From positions 6,634,001 through 6,698,000 of the forward strand of contig JAQOTA010000053.1 of assembly GCA_029532415.1 (NCBI GenBank): 64,000 nucleotides of DNA. Reading direction: 5' to 3'. Numbering within the stretch: the stretch's first letter is position 1; the number at the start of each line of letters is the position of its first letter. Shown in pieces: positions 23,801 through 34,956 of this stretch. Both the position numbers and the translations under genes were made by a program. The notes under the pieces were generated by a model. That model did no database searches. It had not been told where the DNA came from and worked only from the letters and a program-made list of their open reading frames with translations. The DNA comes from Marasmius tenuissimus. Lineage: Eukaryota > Basidiomycota > Agaricomycetes > Agaricales > Marasmiaceae.

Positions 23801-24321
23801 CCTTTGCCTTGAAGTTACGAGTGATCCTATATACGATGAAACGGCGACTTTTGTAGAGTACACACGCTAGCAAAAACCGGTACGTTCAGCTTATTCTTGA
23901 ATGGTACAGTGGTACAGTTGACTCTATCTTGTCCCTTTGCCAGCGTTATTCATATTTTGACCCGTACAAAATTAGTATCCCGAATTCTGAGTCGACTCTG
24001 GCGTCGAAAGAGATTAGCGCTCTAGTCCTCTATATTCAAGAGCTCGCGGTATATCCCTCCGCCTCTAGGTTGACTCTATGGGCTCTTTTCCCCCTCGTTA
24101 GTACCATTTCTTCTCGCTCAGCGACCTATTGATATTCAAATCTCTCTCATGACCAACAACAGTTTGATCTCTTGATGTTTATTCGGTAGGTTTCATCACA
24201 GAGCACCGGAGACCCAACTCTACAAGTTCTAGCTGGATTCTATTGCTCGCATTCTTGAGTGTGGTGCAATTATCGATCATCAGCCAATTCGCCTTCAAAC
24301 GCGATTGTTGGTATGACCTGG
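20836..24321. other. Gene-poor stretch with membrane-protein relics
   Basis: No intact gene is supported. On the minus strand near 22200-22310 one frame reads HVKIIEALIITSSALVALAE in protein-like fashion. Near 23440-23520 another encodes a strongly hydrophobic segment (VLVGAMLWLVLFLILLYVYQ) preceded by RRR. A frame at 23090-23230 has SWTSEYCAVVREEN. These lie in different frames without usable splice sites and are probably remains of one or two multi-pass membrane protein genes. Confidence 0.35.
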
Positions 24322-25860
24322 AATTGGGGCTCGGACCCTTTGATAATCGTGCATGGGGTGACTGCTTCTTTTGTCATCCTCTTCCTCATCCACCCCTTTC
24401 CTCCCGAGCAGGTATCAGCTTACCCGTCACTCATCCATCCTCATCTTTCTTCATTTTCCTCCCTTGGAGAACGTGCCTCTGAGTCTCGGTGCTCTGATAC
24501 TGGCTAATCGATCGACCTACATTCGCTAGGGCAAAGGTAAAATATGTTTGTGAAATTATTCCGTTTCTTTACTGACGCGTTCAAAACAAGCTAGCGATGC
24601 CGTGCTGGTAAAGATGAGGGGAGCGGAGAGCCTACGTGGTTATATAGGCATCGGGCAGGTCGTCTCTCCTTCGCTTCGTCGCGCATCTTTGCCAGCCCTA
24701 ATGACTATAATCCACTCGTTAGGTTGTACCGACGATAGGAACGTACGTGGTCGGGAGGATGTAGCAACCGGCCCCTGAAACAATGATGTCGATGAGAAGA
24801 AAACTGGTTTGTTATTGTTGGGCTCGGGGAGGTTGTGATTAGCCCGGGTCTCACTAGAATGGGGGTATTAGTGCGCTTATTCTCGCCCAAGTTCATCTTT
24901 CTGCGAATCTACTTACTCATCCGGTTTGTTGGCCAGATGGCTCGATGTTCGATCTTCTTTCGGTGAGTTCTGAGTGGTCGCACTAGCTTGCATATTATTG
25001 TGATCCCCAGCTCAGTCTTATCGCACGAATCTCTCCCCTTTTTTTGTCTCTTGCATGAAGAGCGTACCTGCATCTTCTCGGCTATATTTTTTCTCCGGCG
25101 CTCACGTATTAGTTTGGGTCAATCGGACTCGGGACGGTGCAACTGAGTAGTAGTTACTCTCTGCTAGCCAAGAACCGATCTCGCCGAACTCCATTTGTCG
25201 CAATAGCTCACGAGAGAGGATTTCATGGCATCATCTGGAGGATGGGATCTCCTGCCAGTCGTGGTCTTCCAGGTGAAACTGCCCCGATCCGTACGTTCTG
25301 GTTATGAGGGTATAGACTCCGTCTCTATGTGGTGTTAAATTGAATATGTCAAGGAGAAGTGAGGGTAAGGGATCCATGGGGACGTACGTTTTATCCACTC
25401 GTAGACTGGGTTACTGACTTTTGGCTCACTTGCTACTCCCATTTTCTTCTCCAGTAATTGGCAGAAGACTCCTACTCGCGGAGCTTCCGACAGGCTTGTT
25501 CACTCGGGTGTGGGAATGTGCGTTATAGTTGACTATCAAATTCAGTGACTGTCGGCCTAATGGTCTAGTAGTATGATTCTCGCTTTGGGTAGGTTTGAAC
25601 CAGCAATCCTTATGCGAGAGGTCCTGGGTTCAATTCCCAGTTGGGCCCCTGACCGTGTTCCAATCTTTTTCTCGGTCTAATTTGTGGGTGTCCAAACTCT
25701 CGCGTTCATGGAGGTTGGGTATGAGGGGCCGCTCCACGTAGCATGGGGTATCTCATGCGTTTTGTGTATTCGATTTCTTTTGTCCTACTCACGCCGCTTT
25801 ATCTGGGATTCAGGGAAGCATACGTTCTTGTGGAAAGTAGCCTTGTGAATTGAACCAGGC
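24322..25860. repeat. Duplicated tRNA-Pro block, copy A
   Basis: This 1.5 kb block is related along its whole length to 39062-40812: the same order of anchors, for example GGAATTGG at the start, CTTCCTCAT, the AGCGGAGAGCCTACG motif, CAATAGCTCAC, the tRNA, and a shared end. Divergence with many small indels suggests an old duplication. Apart from the tRNA I see no gene in it. Confidence 0.7.
25554..25648 (+). tRNA. tRNA-Pro (anticodon TGG) with a 23 nt intron
   Basis: The acceptor stem pairs GGCCTAA (25554-25560) with TTGGGCC (25641-25647), followed by discriminator C. The anticodon arm CTCGC/GCGAG encloses TTTGGGT, giving anticodon TGG for proline. A 23 nt intron follows position 37, the standard place for nuclear tRNA introns. 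The T arm CTGGG/CCCAG with TTCAATT is intact, so the internal promoter boxes look functional. It should read CCN (mainly CCA/CCG) proline codons after splicing and CCA addition. Confidence 0.93.
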
Positions 25861-26573
25861 GAAGCCGGCCTACCAATTAGGCCCAAAATCTGGGCAAAAT
25901 GATCTCGACTCTGACCGAGTGTTTACCGCCGTCGAGAGGGTTGAACTTTCTGACCTGTCCCGATTTATTTCGACTCACCATTTGCATATCAGTTGTATGA
26001 AGGACAATATGATTCCAATTGATAGGACCGGACGTCTACTTTAATACCCCGAATGCAGCTGCTGATAAGTGGGTCTAATGAGCAATGTGCAAATGTATTA
26101 AGTCCCATACCAGTAAGGAATTATGCCCATAAGTATATTTGTCGAGTATCATTACGACAAACCTCTGCACATATGATTTCAACGCCCCTCTTTTCTGGGA
26201 ATGAGACACGCCCTACAAGCTTGCTACAAGAGAAATTCAAAAAGGATCTTGCTCGCATTCAAAGCCCCACTGGTGAAATCAATATGACTTTTTAACAGTG
26301 CGATGAGTCTTTCAAATGAAACTATACCCTCGTAAGCGGTACTAAGTTGCTCACATAGTATTACTAGGGCCATCAAGCGCCTAAAGTACTCGTGAACAAC
26401 CTTATAAACTGGGTTGAGAGATGCGCGAGAGCCACTCCGGTATGCTTTGAATACGTCTCTTTGGCTGTTCACCGTATGGATTAGGAGAAAAATTTATAGT
26501 AATGACAGAACTCCCTCGAACAGAAACCTAGTGCATTAATTTTGCAGTAAGAATTGTATGGTGGGTAACACGA
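25861..26573. other. Gene-free stretch
   Basis: A minus-strand frame at 26224-26472 opens MNSQRDVFKAYRSG and has reasonable composition, but it overlaps a plus-strand frame of equal length and has no intron partners, so I do not call it. Confidence 0.35.
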
Positions 26574-27695
26574 TCAGCGATTCGAGATCCGTCTTCCCTT
26601 TTCCATTACCGGTCGACTAGGTCCAGCACCCGGAGCATACATTGGCGGTATCGTCGTAGAGTCTGTTGTCGTAGACATGCTGTGACTCCCCGTCTCTGTT
26701 GACTCTTCCCTACTATGTCCTTTCCTCGGCATCGGCGGTGGAGACATACTCGCAGAGCTACTCCCGCCGGCCCCAGGCGAGCTAAGAACCTCTGCCATAG
26801 TATTCGGCCGATTCTGTCGTTTAACATCCGAAACGGTACGGAGATTTGTTACCGAATGGTTCGGTGTGTGATTTGAACGAGGGAAAGGTGAAACGCCAGG
26901 ATGAACATTGCTCATATCCGGTAGACGGTTTGTCGAAGGTGATCTCGAATGGGAAGCCATGAGTGGCTGTGACGAATGAGAGGCAGAGTCGGGGGGTAAT
27001 CGAATGACACGGTAGTTCTTCATCCTGAACAGGACGAACCAAACGAGTAGGAACAGAAGAACGATGCCGCCAATGACTCCGCCTATTACTGGCCCTGCGA
27101 TGCTGCTACTCTTATGGCTGTTGGATCCTGAGGTATGTGGAGACGATGTGGCTGAGCCGGAAGGCAATACGGTAACGGTCGTTGCAAGGAGAGACCCGTC
27201 AAATGTTTTTGACTTGGCGATATTGGTGATAACGCTGCTCACTGGCGTTTTCCCCGACCTTGAAAAGATTGATCAATCAATTTGGAGTACGGGAGGAAGA
27301 ATGGAGGGGCCAATAAACTTACTGATCGTCGTAAGTGAACGCACAAGCCTGGAACGTACTAAAATACGATCATGATTACCATTCAGAATGAAAAAACGAG
27401 GGAAAATATACCCAGGATGATCCACATAGAAACCTAGCGATCCTGCTCTATTCGCCAGATCCAACACAACGTAAGACCTTTCTCTCTTTGAAGTATCCAT
27501 TGGGCAATCCGGAGCTTTGGACACATCGTTAAGAACGATAACTATCTGACCCGGTTCACTTGTAAGCCAGGTCCAATTCACTAGAAATTGGCCATCGACG
27601 GATACACTGCCCGGTGCTTCGACTGTGAAAGCGATTGCCAATGTTAGAAACGATAAGACGACCGGGAGGACACTGAATATTCGTATGTCAGCCAC
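26574..27695 (-). CDS. Single-pass membrane protein with secreted beta-type domain
   Basis: Exons 27412-27695, 27323-27358 and 26574-27258 join in phase 2 at both junctions, giving 334 residues. A signal peptide (residues 1-22, ADIRIFSVLPVVLSFLTLAIAF) precedes a 90-residue extracellular domain with a G-QFLVNWTW motif. After a Ser/Thr/Pro-rich stalk comes a membrane helix near 162-184 (VIGGVIGGIVLLFLLVWFVL). The cytoplasmic tail of about 150 residues is rich in Ser, Pro and Met. This layout resembles the large family of mushroom surface proteins of unknown role, loosely like wall-stress sensors. The 36 nt middle exon and both phases recur in the neighbour at 28444, so the two are distant paralogs. 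Function is unknown. Confidence 0.75.
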
Positions 27696-28443
27696 TACTC
27701 AATTTAGGAGAAAATACACTCAAACTCACCAAGGAACAAGCATAACCCAAACGGCGGTCAATGAGATAGAGAGAGAGAGCGGGGAGGTAAGGCGCAACGA
27801 AAACTGCATCCATATATGTATCTCATGTAAATTTGTATTACTGATCATCATTCATTGTCGGGCGACATGTTGAATTGCTCATCTCCAGAGGTCCCTCGTG
27901 CCTATCTCCAGCTGGCTATGTAAATACATGTACCGACTTTATTAACGTTCACAATTCAATCATGAGTTATCCCCGCCTGCCACAAGGGATCAGCAGAGTC
28001 GAGATACACAGGCTTGTAAGCCATTCTCATCCAGTCGCCGCATCTTCTAATGAATGAACAATTGGGAACCAAAAGAAACCTCGACCGCCCGCCGCCCGAT
28101 GATGCGAAGTTTCACCTCTTGGTATTCTCATCCTGTCCCGCTGGCTCCTTTCCTTCATCGTCGGATACGTCGGGCCCGCCCATAAGGGCGGCACTGAGAA
28201 TGGTCGTGTAGTGACCGAAGCGACAAATAATCACCGGAAATACATTACTCCCAAAGCTTACGTTTTCGCAGATTTCCTGATCCCAGATGACAAGTCACCG
28301 AAGCCGAGGTGAGGACGTTTACTGAGCGCCGAATTATCGATCGTGCGTGTAGTTTGAAACAGGAGAAATTGAAAGACCAATATATTCACGCCCAACAGAA
28401 ATTCAAAACCCAAGTACGCAAGGGAGTGAAACTACGGTGTCAT
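27696..28443. other. Gene-free stretch
   Basis: Divergent spacer between two minus-strand membrane protein genes. A short plus-strand open stretch near 28205-28310 (TNNHRKYITPKAYVFADFLI) looks protein-like but has no start, partner exon or known match. Nothing else is visible. Confidence 0.35.
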
Positions 28444-29437
28444 CTAAGCTCCTACCCCATGACCAGATACACTAGCATACGACGGCGGTGTCTCTTCAGC
28501 TAACTCCGACGGTCCAGACTGCGACCCCCATCCATGTTCACTAATCCCACTCCGGTAAGTTGTCGTAGGCGGGTACAAACTCCCACTATCGATATTCGCC
28601 GTCCCAGTAACTCGTTCATATTCATTCGTAATAGACCTCGTATCTCCCTCGACATGATCTGAGTATTTCGAATTGTAGAACCTCGGATCGTCTTCATGTA
28701 CGATTCGATATCGACCGAAACAGAAGAGGGAGAGTAGAACTGCGAGTAGGAGCGCTAGGAATCCTCCTACCGTTCCACCAATGATGGCGCCGTCGTTATT
28801 TTTGGAGGAGGAAGGTGAGGCCGAGTCAACACCACCGGTTTGTTGGCTTGATCCAGCTGTAACCGTAACCGTCTGTGTTGGAAGAGTTGCAACGACATTG
28901 CTCGAGTTGAAGAAACTCGTTCCGGTAATGCTTCGAGATGGATCCGACCTGTAGAAGCCGACTAAGAACAACCTCAATCCGGCGAGACAAAAACGATTAG
29001 TGCTTACGAGTTTGTAAAGTTAAAAGCACAGAGGATGTAATTGCTACAAGAATGATTAGCCCCGATATTTGTCGAACGTTAGGTGGCATCAAAACGCACC
29101 CAGAATGTGGAACCGTGAACGGAACGGAGCCCTGTCCGCTGCTACTCGACACCACCTGAGATAGCTCGTAATGTGAGCCTTCGCTTGACCGGCACGCAGG
29201 AGTCCGTATCGCGTCAAAAACGAGTATATTGACGTTCAGGGGATCTCCCTCTTGTGAAGCCCAATCGACAGAGAACTGTTTTTTCACGACAATATTCGAG
29301 GGGATGTTGCTGAGGGCGAATGAATAGACTTGGCTCCACAGGCTCGACGCCAGAACGAAGGAGAGTAACCTGTAGAAGCTTCGAGAATCAGTACAGAAAG
29401 GTGGTCAAAACAACGCAAAAACGAACGATTTCATCAT
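28444..29437 (-). CDS. Single-pass membrane protein with secreted beta-type domain
   Basis: Exons 29412-29437, 29100-29369, 29008-29043 and 28444-28948 are all joined in phase 2 and give 278 residues. The first exon carries the start of a signal peptide (MMKSFVFALLLSFVLASSLW). The extracellular part holds KKQFSVDWASQEGD, the counterpart of the G-QFLVNWTW motif in the neighbour, followed by a Ser-rich stalk. A membrane helix lies near 168-190 (IIGGTVGGFLALLLAVLLSL), then RYRIV and a tail with PPSYASV near the end, a PPxY-like motif that could bind a WW-domain ubiquitin ligase. Both this gene and the one at 26574 have a 36 nt exon at the same place. The first donor (GTTTTG) is weak, so exon 1 is the least certain. 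Role unknown. Confidence 0.7.
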
Positions 29438-30761
29438 GCTACAACCTAGCGGTGAACGGATTGGAGAAGGAGAGAAGATGATGGGGAAAAAGCCATGACC
29501 GGAATGATGAGTCCTGGGTTTTGTATAACACCCGACGTTGCGATTAAGTATCGGGGCTCATCTTCACCACAATCAAAATTCCACTCTGGTCCCGGCGCAA
29601 TGCCTTTTGACAGATGCATTGATATCCCAAGTCTATGGGTGGCATTTTGGCTAATAGAGAGTCGGGCTGTTCGGAAGGTACAGCTTTTTGCAAGGGAATG
29701 GGGATGCAGTCCAGATAGTTCTAGGGTTGAAACGTGAGGATATATCAGGCATAAAACATAAATAGATCAAGCGTACTCTCTAATCCACGTAGAAGAACCT
29801 CGTTGAGTTTCATCATTCATGTATCCATCGGCGTAAGAGCGACGATCATTTAGTATCCCATTCGACCCTTTTCGATGTTTATAGGAACTGGACAGCCAAA
29901 CTGATCGTCGTATGGCGTCATCAGAGGAGTGATGCACTCCGAGCAGCAATACAACCATACGGTTCATGCGGACTCCGAAGTTCCGAGTAACAGGGCCCGC
30001 AAAGCTTGCGCTCCAGTCGAAGAGAGTATAGTCTTGAGGTCATGAAAAGTCAAAGACCAGAGACAAAAACTGTGCCTTCTGTCCGCGCCATGTCAGCCCC
30101 AAATTCCTTCCCTGTCGCCCTTTTAGACGGGAACCTCGGTTCATGACCCAGCGAGATGGAAACAAAGATTTCCAGTCTTGACGAGCGACGAGCATTGGTG
30201 GAGGGCATGCAAAAAGTAGCCAAGCGATGGTAGAGTTGGGCGAGATGGATGTTAACATTCAAAAATTGAAAATTACATAATGATTTCCGGTCCACCCTGG
30301 AGGCTGGCATCATGCTCCTGTCGCCGGCGACAAACTCTCTTACTCATCCCGCTGAGTGAAATTAAGTCCTTTTGCCTGTATGAACTTGTCGCTCTGTCGA
30401 GTTAGTGCCGTTTGATCATACACTAGCGCGGTCTTCTACGCTGAGTATAACCTCGAGGATCTAGTTTCGAAACCGTCAGGAGGATTGTAGCTTTGAGAAT
30501 TTGAGATTTGTTGCTGGGGCGGAGCAACGAGACTTTTCCAGAGTTGATGGCAGCGTGGTCAATTGATCGATGGAGATTGTCCCAACTTTCCGGTGTTGGG
30601 GATTGGTTGATCGGGAATCCAAAGTCTCAATACAGCAACCTGCTCGGTTGGGCACAGATAGCAAGAAAACCCAATATTGGAGTTGAGACGCCCCAACTAA
30701 ATAGTTTCTTTCGGATGCGTATAAGTATGTATCACCGTAAAGTTCATATATCCCACTCCGA
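29438..30761. other. Gene-free stretch
   Basis: No gene is supported. A minus-strand frame at 29767-29967 ends STWIREYA and could be an old membrane-protein tail. The part just before 30762 resembles DNA before the paralogous gene at 40975. Confidence 0.4.
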
Positions 30762-31821
30762 TTACGCACTATATGCGGGAGGAACATCATTTGTCAAGTA
30801 TCTGAGGGCTCGTTTACCGTTTCGTGGCACCTGTTCCAGTAGTGCGGGTTTAGGTGTAGATCCGAACAAATCACTGTTCGGCGAATTGGATGTGATCCTG
30901 TCAACGCTCTGTTGGACGTTGCTGAATTGATATGAACTAAACCCTCCCGTTGAGCCGGGTCGGGCTATTATAGAGATATGTAAGCTCGAGGGTAAGAAAG
31001 AGACGCATTGACTTTGGCTCACCGAAGTATTGAGTTGTATGATCTATACTCCCAGTCGGATCAGCGGTGAACTTTTCGTCAAGACGTTTCTCTCCAGATA
31101 TTTGGTGAAGTTTCCTCCACCACCAAACGAACACAAAAGCTCCCACAAGCAATGCTACAACGCCGACGACTATCCCCGCGATAGCTCCCGAAGACAGACC
31201 TGCAAATGTTTGAGTTGTTTGTATGCGACTTCAGATTGAGTGTGTAGCTAACCTGAGCCCGTTGCCGAGCCAGTCGCAACGGTTGGTGTTGAGTTAGGGG
31301 TGGAGGAACGAGAGGACGAAGTACTCGGCTTCGAGTTCGCATTTGGATCTGTCTGATTGAGCTCAAGATAATCAATCCAAGTATCCGACCCTTTTACTCC
31401 AACATTCATAACCAACGTATAAAGCCCATACTCAATGGCCTGCGGAGATTCATACATTTTGGCGTTATAAATGGAATTAGCTGACGGTGCAGCTGTCCAG
31501 GTACTACTATGTGTGGTATCCTTTCCTGACATAGTGAGCGTGAATGTGTTTGAGGCTGGGAGGGTGGTAAGCTTATGAGAGATTGTTCCGTAGACGGCTA
31601 TATAAGAACCTGTCATGACGACTGTTGAGCTTGGCAACGATCGAAAATAATGGGTTAATGAACGACGCACCGGTGAATGTGAAAGTCATTCTGGCGCCAG
31701 CGGCAGATGTACCCTTGGTCGTTTTTTGGTATTCTAGATCGGCCCCTCCCTTCCGCCAGTCAGACGCAGGGGTGTAGCTGATTCGGGGATCCCTATCGTC
31801 GAGTCGAATGAGATTCGACAT
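30762..31821 (-). CDS. Single-pass membrane protein, paralog of the one at 40975
   Basis: Exons 31671-31821, 31609-31253, 31199-31023 and 30964-30762 (151, 357, 177 and 203 nt) join in phase 1 at each junction and give 295 residues. The N-terminus is LIRLDDRDPRISYTPASDW with no obvious signal peptide. A beta-rich domain follows (MTFTFTG-SYIAVYGTI, SDTWIDYLELNQTDP), a type widespread in mushroom membrane proteins. A Ser/Thr stalk, a membrane helix near 176-198 (AIAGIVVGVVALLVGAFVFV) followed by WWRK, and a 95-residue tail ending DVPPAYSA complete it. The tail holds a PPxY motif. The domain may bind sugars or wall polymers; that is inference. The gene at 40975 has exactly the same exon lengths. 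Confidence 0.8.
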
Positions 31822-32243
31822 GCCAGAGTGATGGGATGATCAGAAGGAATTAGGGAATCGGAGTGCAGAAAACAGCGGCTAGTGCTCAGGTATAACCTCA
31901 ACGACAGGTTGAAGCCTTGGGAGTAAGGAAAGGGGAGGGAAGGAAGAGGAGGGTGATGACGCTTATGTTGCGGACCCCATCGTGAGCGAAGCGAGATCCG
32001 AGCTGTCAAAACTCAAGTACTCAAGGGCAACCCGGAAGTTCCCTATCCGGCTTGAGTCTTGACTGGTTCGTGACGGGTCGTACCTAGAAAACCATAGGCC
32101 TTGATTGATTGGTTGATTGATTTCCCGCATCTACAGTAGCTCAAGCTATTTATAGCCTATATGGCTATGTGCACTTAGACTTATTGATAATAGTACTTCG
32201 CGCGCCAGCCAGGATATGTTCATTCCCGCTACTTCCCGCTACT
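31822..32243. other. Upstream region of the single-pass membrane protein gene
   Basis: The first 200 bp match the region upstream of the paralog at 42035-42235, including GAAGCGAGATCCGA. A TTGATTGATT run near 32102 corresponds to the longer GATT repeat at 42319. Likely shared promoter region. Confidence 0.4.
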
Positions 32244-33354
32244 GCTAAGTAGAGGGTTTTACCGGACCATCAAAAACCGATTCTGTGCAACCCACTTTCA
32301 GCGAACGTGACTTTTTGCCCACGGTATCACGTTCACTCTCACACAGTCACGCGAGCTCTGGTCCAAGATTTCGTCGCGAGTCCGAGTCGCGTTTCATCGT
32401 CGTTCTCCGATCAGTATGCATGGTATCCTCGGCCTGAGATTTACTGAGCTCACCTTCCCAAGTATTGCTCTCGAGCCTGGCCCAACAATTTATTCTCGCA
32501 TTGTACCCTTTGTTTTCGTGGATATCCTTTCTCCTCAATTCAAGTTGCTCCGAACTTAATCTAACTCAAAGCAACTCAGCTCAATACAATCCAGTTCAAA
32601 ATCCAGATCAAATTCATAGTGACTCGCAACGGATCCAAGGAGTGAATCAATCCAAGATCACTCCAGCTTACTCTTTCCAGTCCATTCAACAACCAACTCA
32701 GAGCCGAGAGTCAGGATTCATCCACATACACGGCGGTACAACCCACGGCGAGGAGCCCTACAATTCGTGATTTTTGCGACTGGCTGTTATTAGTAATAAT
32801 ACCAACTTCAGGTCTGTGGGTCCCCTGTGTCCACCTCCGTGGACCGTGAATTTTTCAACACAGCCGCAAGTCACCCCCAGTGTTGTTCAGCAGTTCAAGT
32901 ATGAAAGATATTTTTAGATATGCTATTCCTCTGGCATTAGAGGGGGCGAGGGGGGCTCGAGGAGCTGGCCGAAGGCCGAGCGACGACCAGTGGGGAGGTC
33001 CGTCTGGCTATCACCACCATTGTTTATTGTTTAGTATTTACTACTTGGGTAACTTTTTCCTACGTTTGAAAAGCCTGGTGATAGTATACTCACTCTGTTT
33101 CCGTGACTGTCTCTTGATCTGAGGTCATTGTTTCCTAGATAATGGGGAGTTCACGGGGAGGGAATGTTAAAACTTGGCTAAGCACAATTCTGAGGCTGAT
33201 ATCTCAGGCTGGGCCAAAGGCACCTAGACAAAAATTATGAGCTAACTTGCGAAAAGTTGCTCGGTCACAAGTCACATTGAATCCCCCCGACTGATGCGCG
33301 GAAGTCTGAAGACAGGCAGTAGTGGGCCCTGCCGCTTGCCGGCCCTGCTTAAAT
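32244..33354. repeat. Non-coding repeat unit 1 of a head-to-tail pair
   Basis: The unit starts GCTAAGTAGAGGGTTTTACC and ends CCCTGCTTAAAT, joining unit 2 directly. Near its left end a 10 bp inverted repeat, GTGAACGTGA / TCACGTTCAC, could form a stem. The middle is rich in CAACTCA-type words. The right part (from 32964) is the segment also found at 1-394. No long open frame is present. Confidence 0.75.
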
Positions 33355-34574
33355 GCTAAGTAGAGGGTTTTACCGGTCCATCAAAAACCGATTCTGCGCA
33401 CCCCACTTTCAGTGAACGTGACTTTTTGCCCACGGTATCACGTTCACTCTCACACAGTCACGCAACTTCTGATCCAGTATTTTTGTCGCGGAAGTCGCGT
33501 TTCATCGTCGTTCACTGACCAGCATGGTATCCTCGGCCTGTAGGTTGTGATTCGCTAAGCTCCCCTTCTCGGATATTGTTCTCTAGCCTGGCTCAACAGT
33601 TCAGCCTCACGCTGTGCCCCTCGCTTTGCTCTCATGGTCGACTTCCTCAATTCAAATTCATTCCACACAAACAGCTCCGAACTTAATCCAGCTCACAGCG
33701 ACTCAATTCAATACAATTCAGTTCAACATTCAAATCAAATTTATTATGAGTACCTAAATCAAAGATCCAAACTCACTACGGCTTACTCTTTCCAGAACGG
33801 AACGTAAAACATTCAACTCAAAGTTCAAAGTCAGGACTCACCGGGCCCTGCAATTCGCAATTTTTGCGACTTCTACGATCCATGGCTGGCTGCGATTGGT
33901 GATGATACCAACTTTAGGTCTGTAGTCCTCTGTGTCCACCTCCGAAGTTCGAGGATCTTCTCTCAGCTCATCATTTCGCTACCCACGTGAGAAGTTTTCA
34001 ATGCGGCCGTATCTTCGAGTCGGCCTCAGTGGTATTCAAGCATGAAGAATAAAAAATTTTGGCTTGATTATGTTGACAATCTAGCATTAGTTGGGGGGTG
34101 AGGGGGGCTCCCCCCCTTCCCACTGGGAGGAGCTGGCCGAAGGCCGAGCGACGACCAGTGGGGAGACTCAATTCAGGGCTGACTGTCCTCACCACTGTTA
34201 TTGACTGTTTGGTATTTGGCTGACCTTCTTCCATGCCTATTACACCCAGTCTCAGTCCGTGACTTTATCCTGGTCTGAGGACAATCTTTCGTAGATGATG
34301 GGGATCAGAACATTGAAACCTCGCTACAAATCATAGCCGAAGCCTAGCCATGCATATAAATTACGGTGGGCTTGTGTTATTGTCGTGGTTCACACTGTGC
34401 AGGCTGCGAGTACAAATCCAAGTCTGACATATCAGATCGGACCAAGGGTATATGAAAAATATGAGGCAACTGGGCGAAAGTTGCTCAATCACAACAAATT
34501 GCATCCAATTCTCCCGACTGGAACGCTGAAGACAGGCAGTAGCGGGCCCTGCCGCTTGCCGGCCCTGCTTAAAT
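33355..34574. repeat. Non-coding repeat unit 2 of a head-to-tail pair
   Basis: This unit parallels unit 1 from GCTAAGTAGAGGG to CTTAAAT, but its right part has diverged more. Around 34118-34160 the words CCCACTGG and CCAGTGGGG face each other around GGCCGAAGGCC, making a possible hairpin. An open frame at 34385-34672 lies inside the repeat and is probably chance. Confidence 0.7.
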
Positions 34575-34726
34575 ACTTACTAATTCTGGATTACTGTATT
34601 GGGTGGCTTGCTGTGTTTCCCACGGCAAACCACCACAAAACTTTTCTCGTCGCATCTACTCACCTCAGTTGATTACTACGTCGACTGAGGATCTCTATTT
34701 AAACCTGACTAATGCTGCGTAGCTAG

Positions 34727-34956
34727 ACAGCGACAGCAGTAAAGTACTTGAAAGGGCAAATGAACGCGGGGTTTGTAAACAGCTGAAAGATGAGAAGAAT
34801 AAGATCACAGAATGCCCCGAGTGGGTAGCATCTTACGGCCATGGTCTACAGCAAGAGGGTTGCTGGGTAAAAAAGATGGACGAGAAGTTTGAACACAGGC
34901 TTGGCTCAAGGGAAGTCGATTATAGGGTCTATATAGAGGGGAAACCCTGGTACTGA
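34727..34956 (+). pseudogene. Terminal exon of an unknown gene without its front
   Basis: After an AG at 34725-34726 a frame stays open for 76 codons to TGA at 34954 with strongly protein-like content (NERGVCKQLKDEKNKITECP, then EGCWVKKMDEKFEHRLGS, ending VYIEGKPWY). It lacks an early ATG. The upstream DNA is the non-coding repeat, so the earlier exons may have been displaced by the repeat insertion. I do not recognise the protein. Confidence 0.45.

Noticed and set aside
34385..34672. 95-codon plus-strand frame
   Set aside because: It lies inside the repeat unit and is not conserved in the sister unit.
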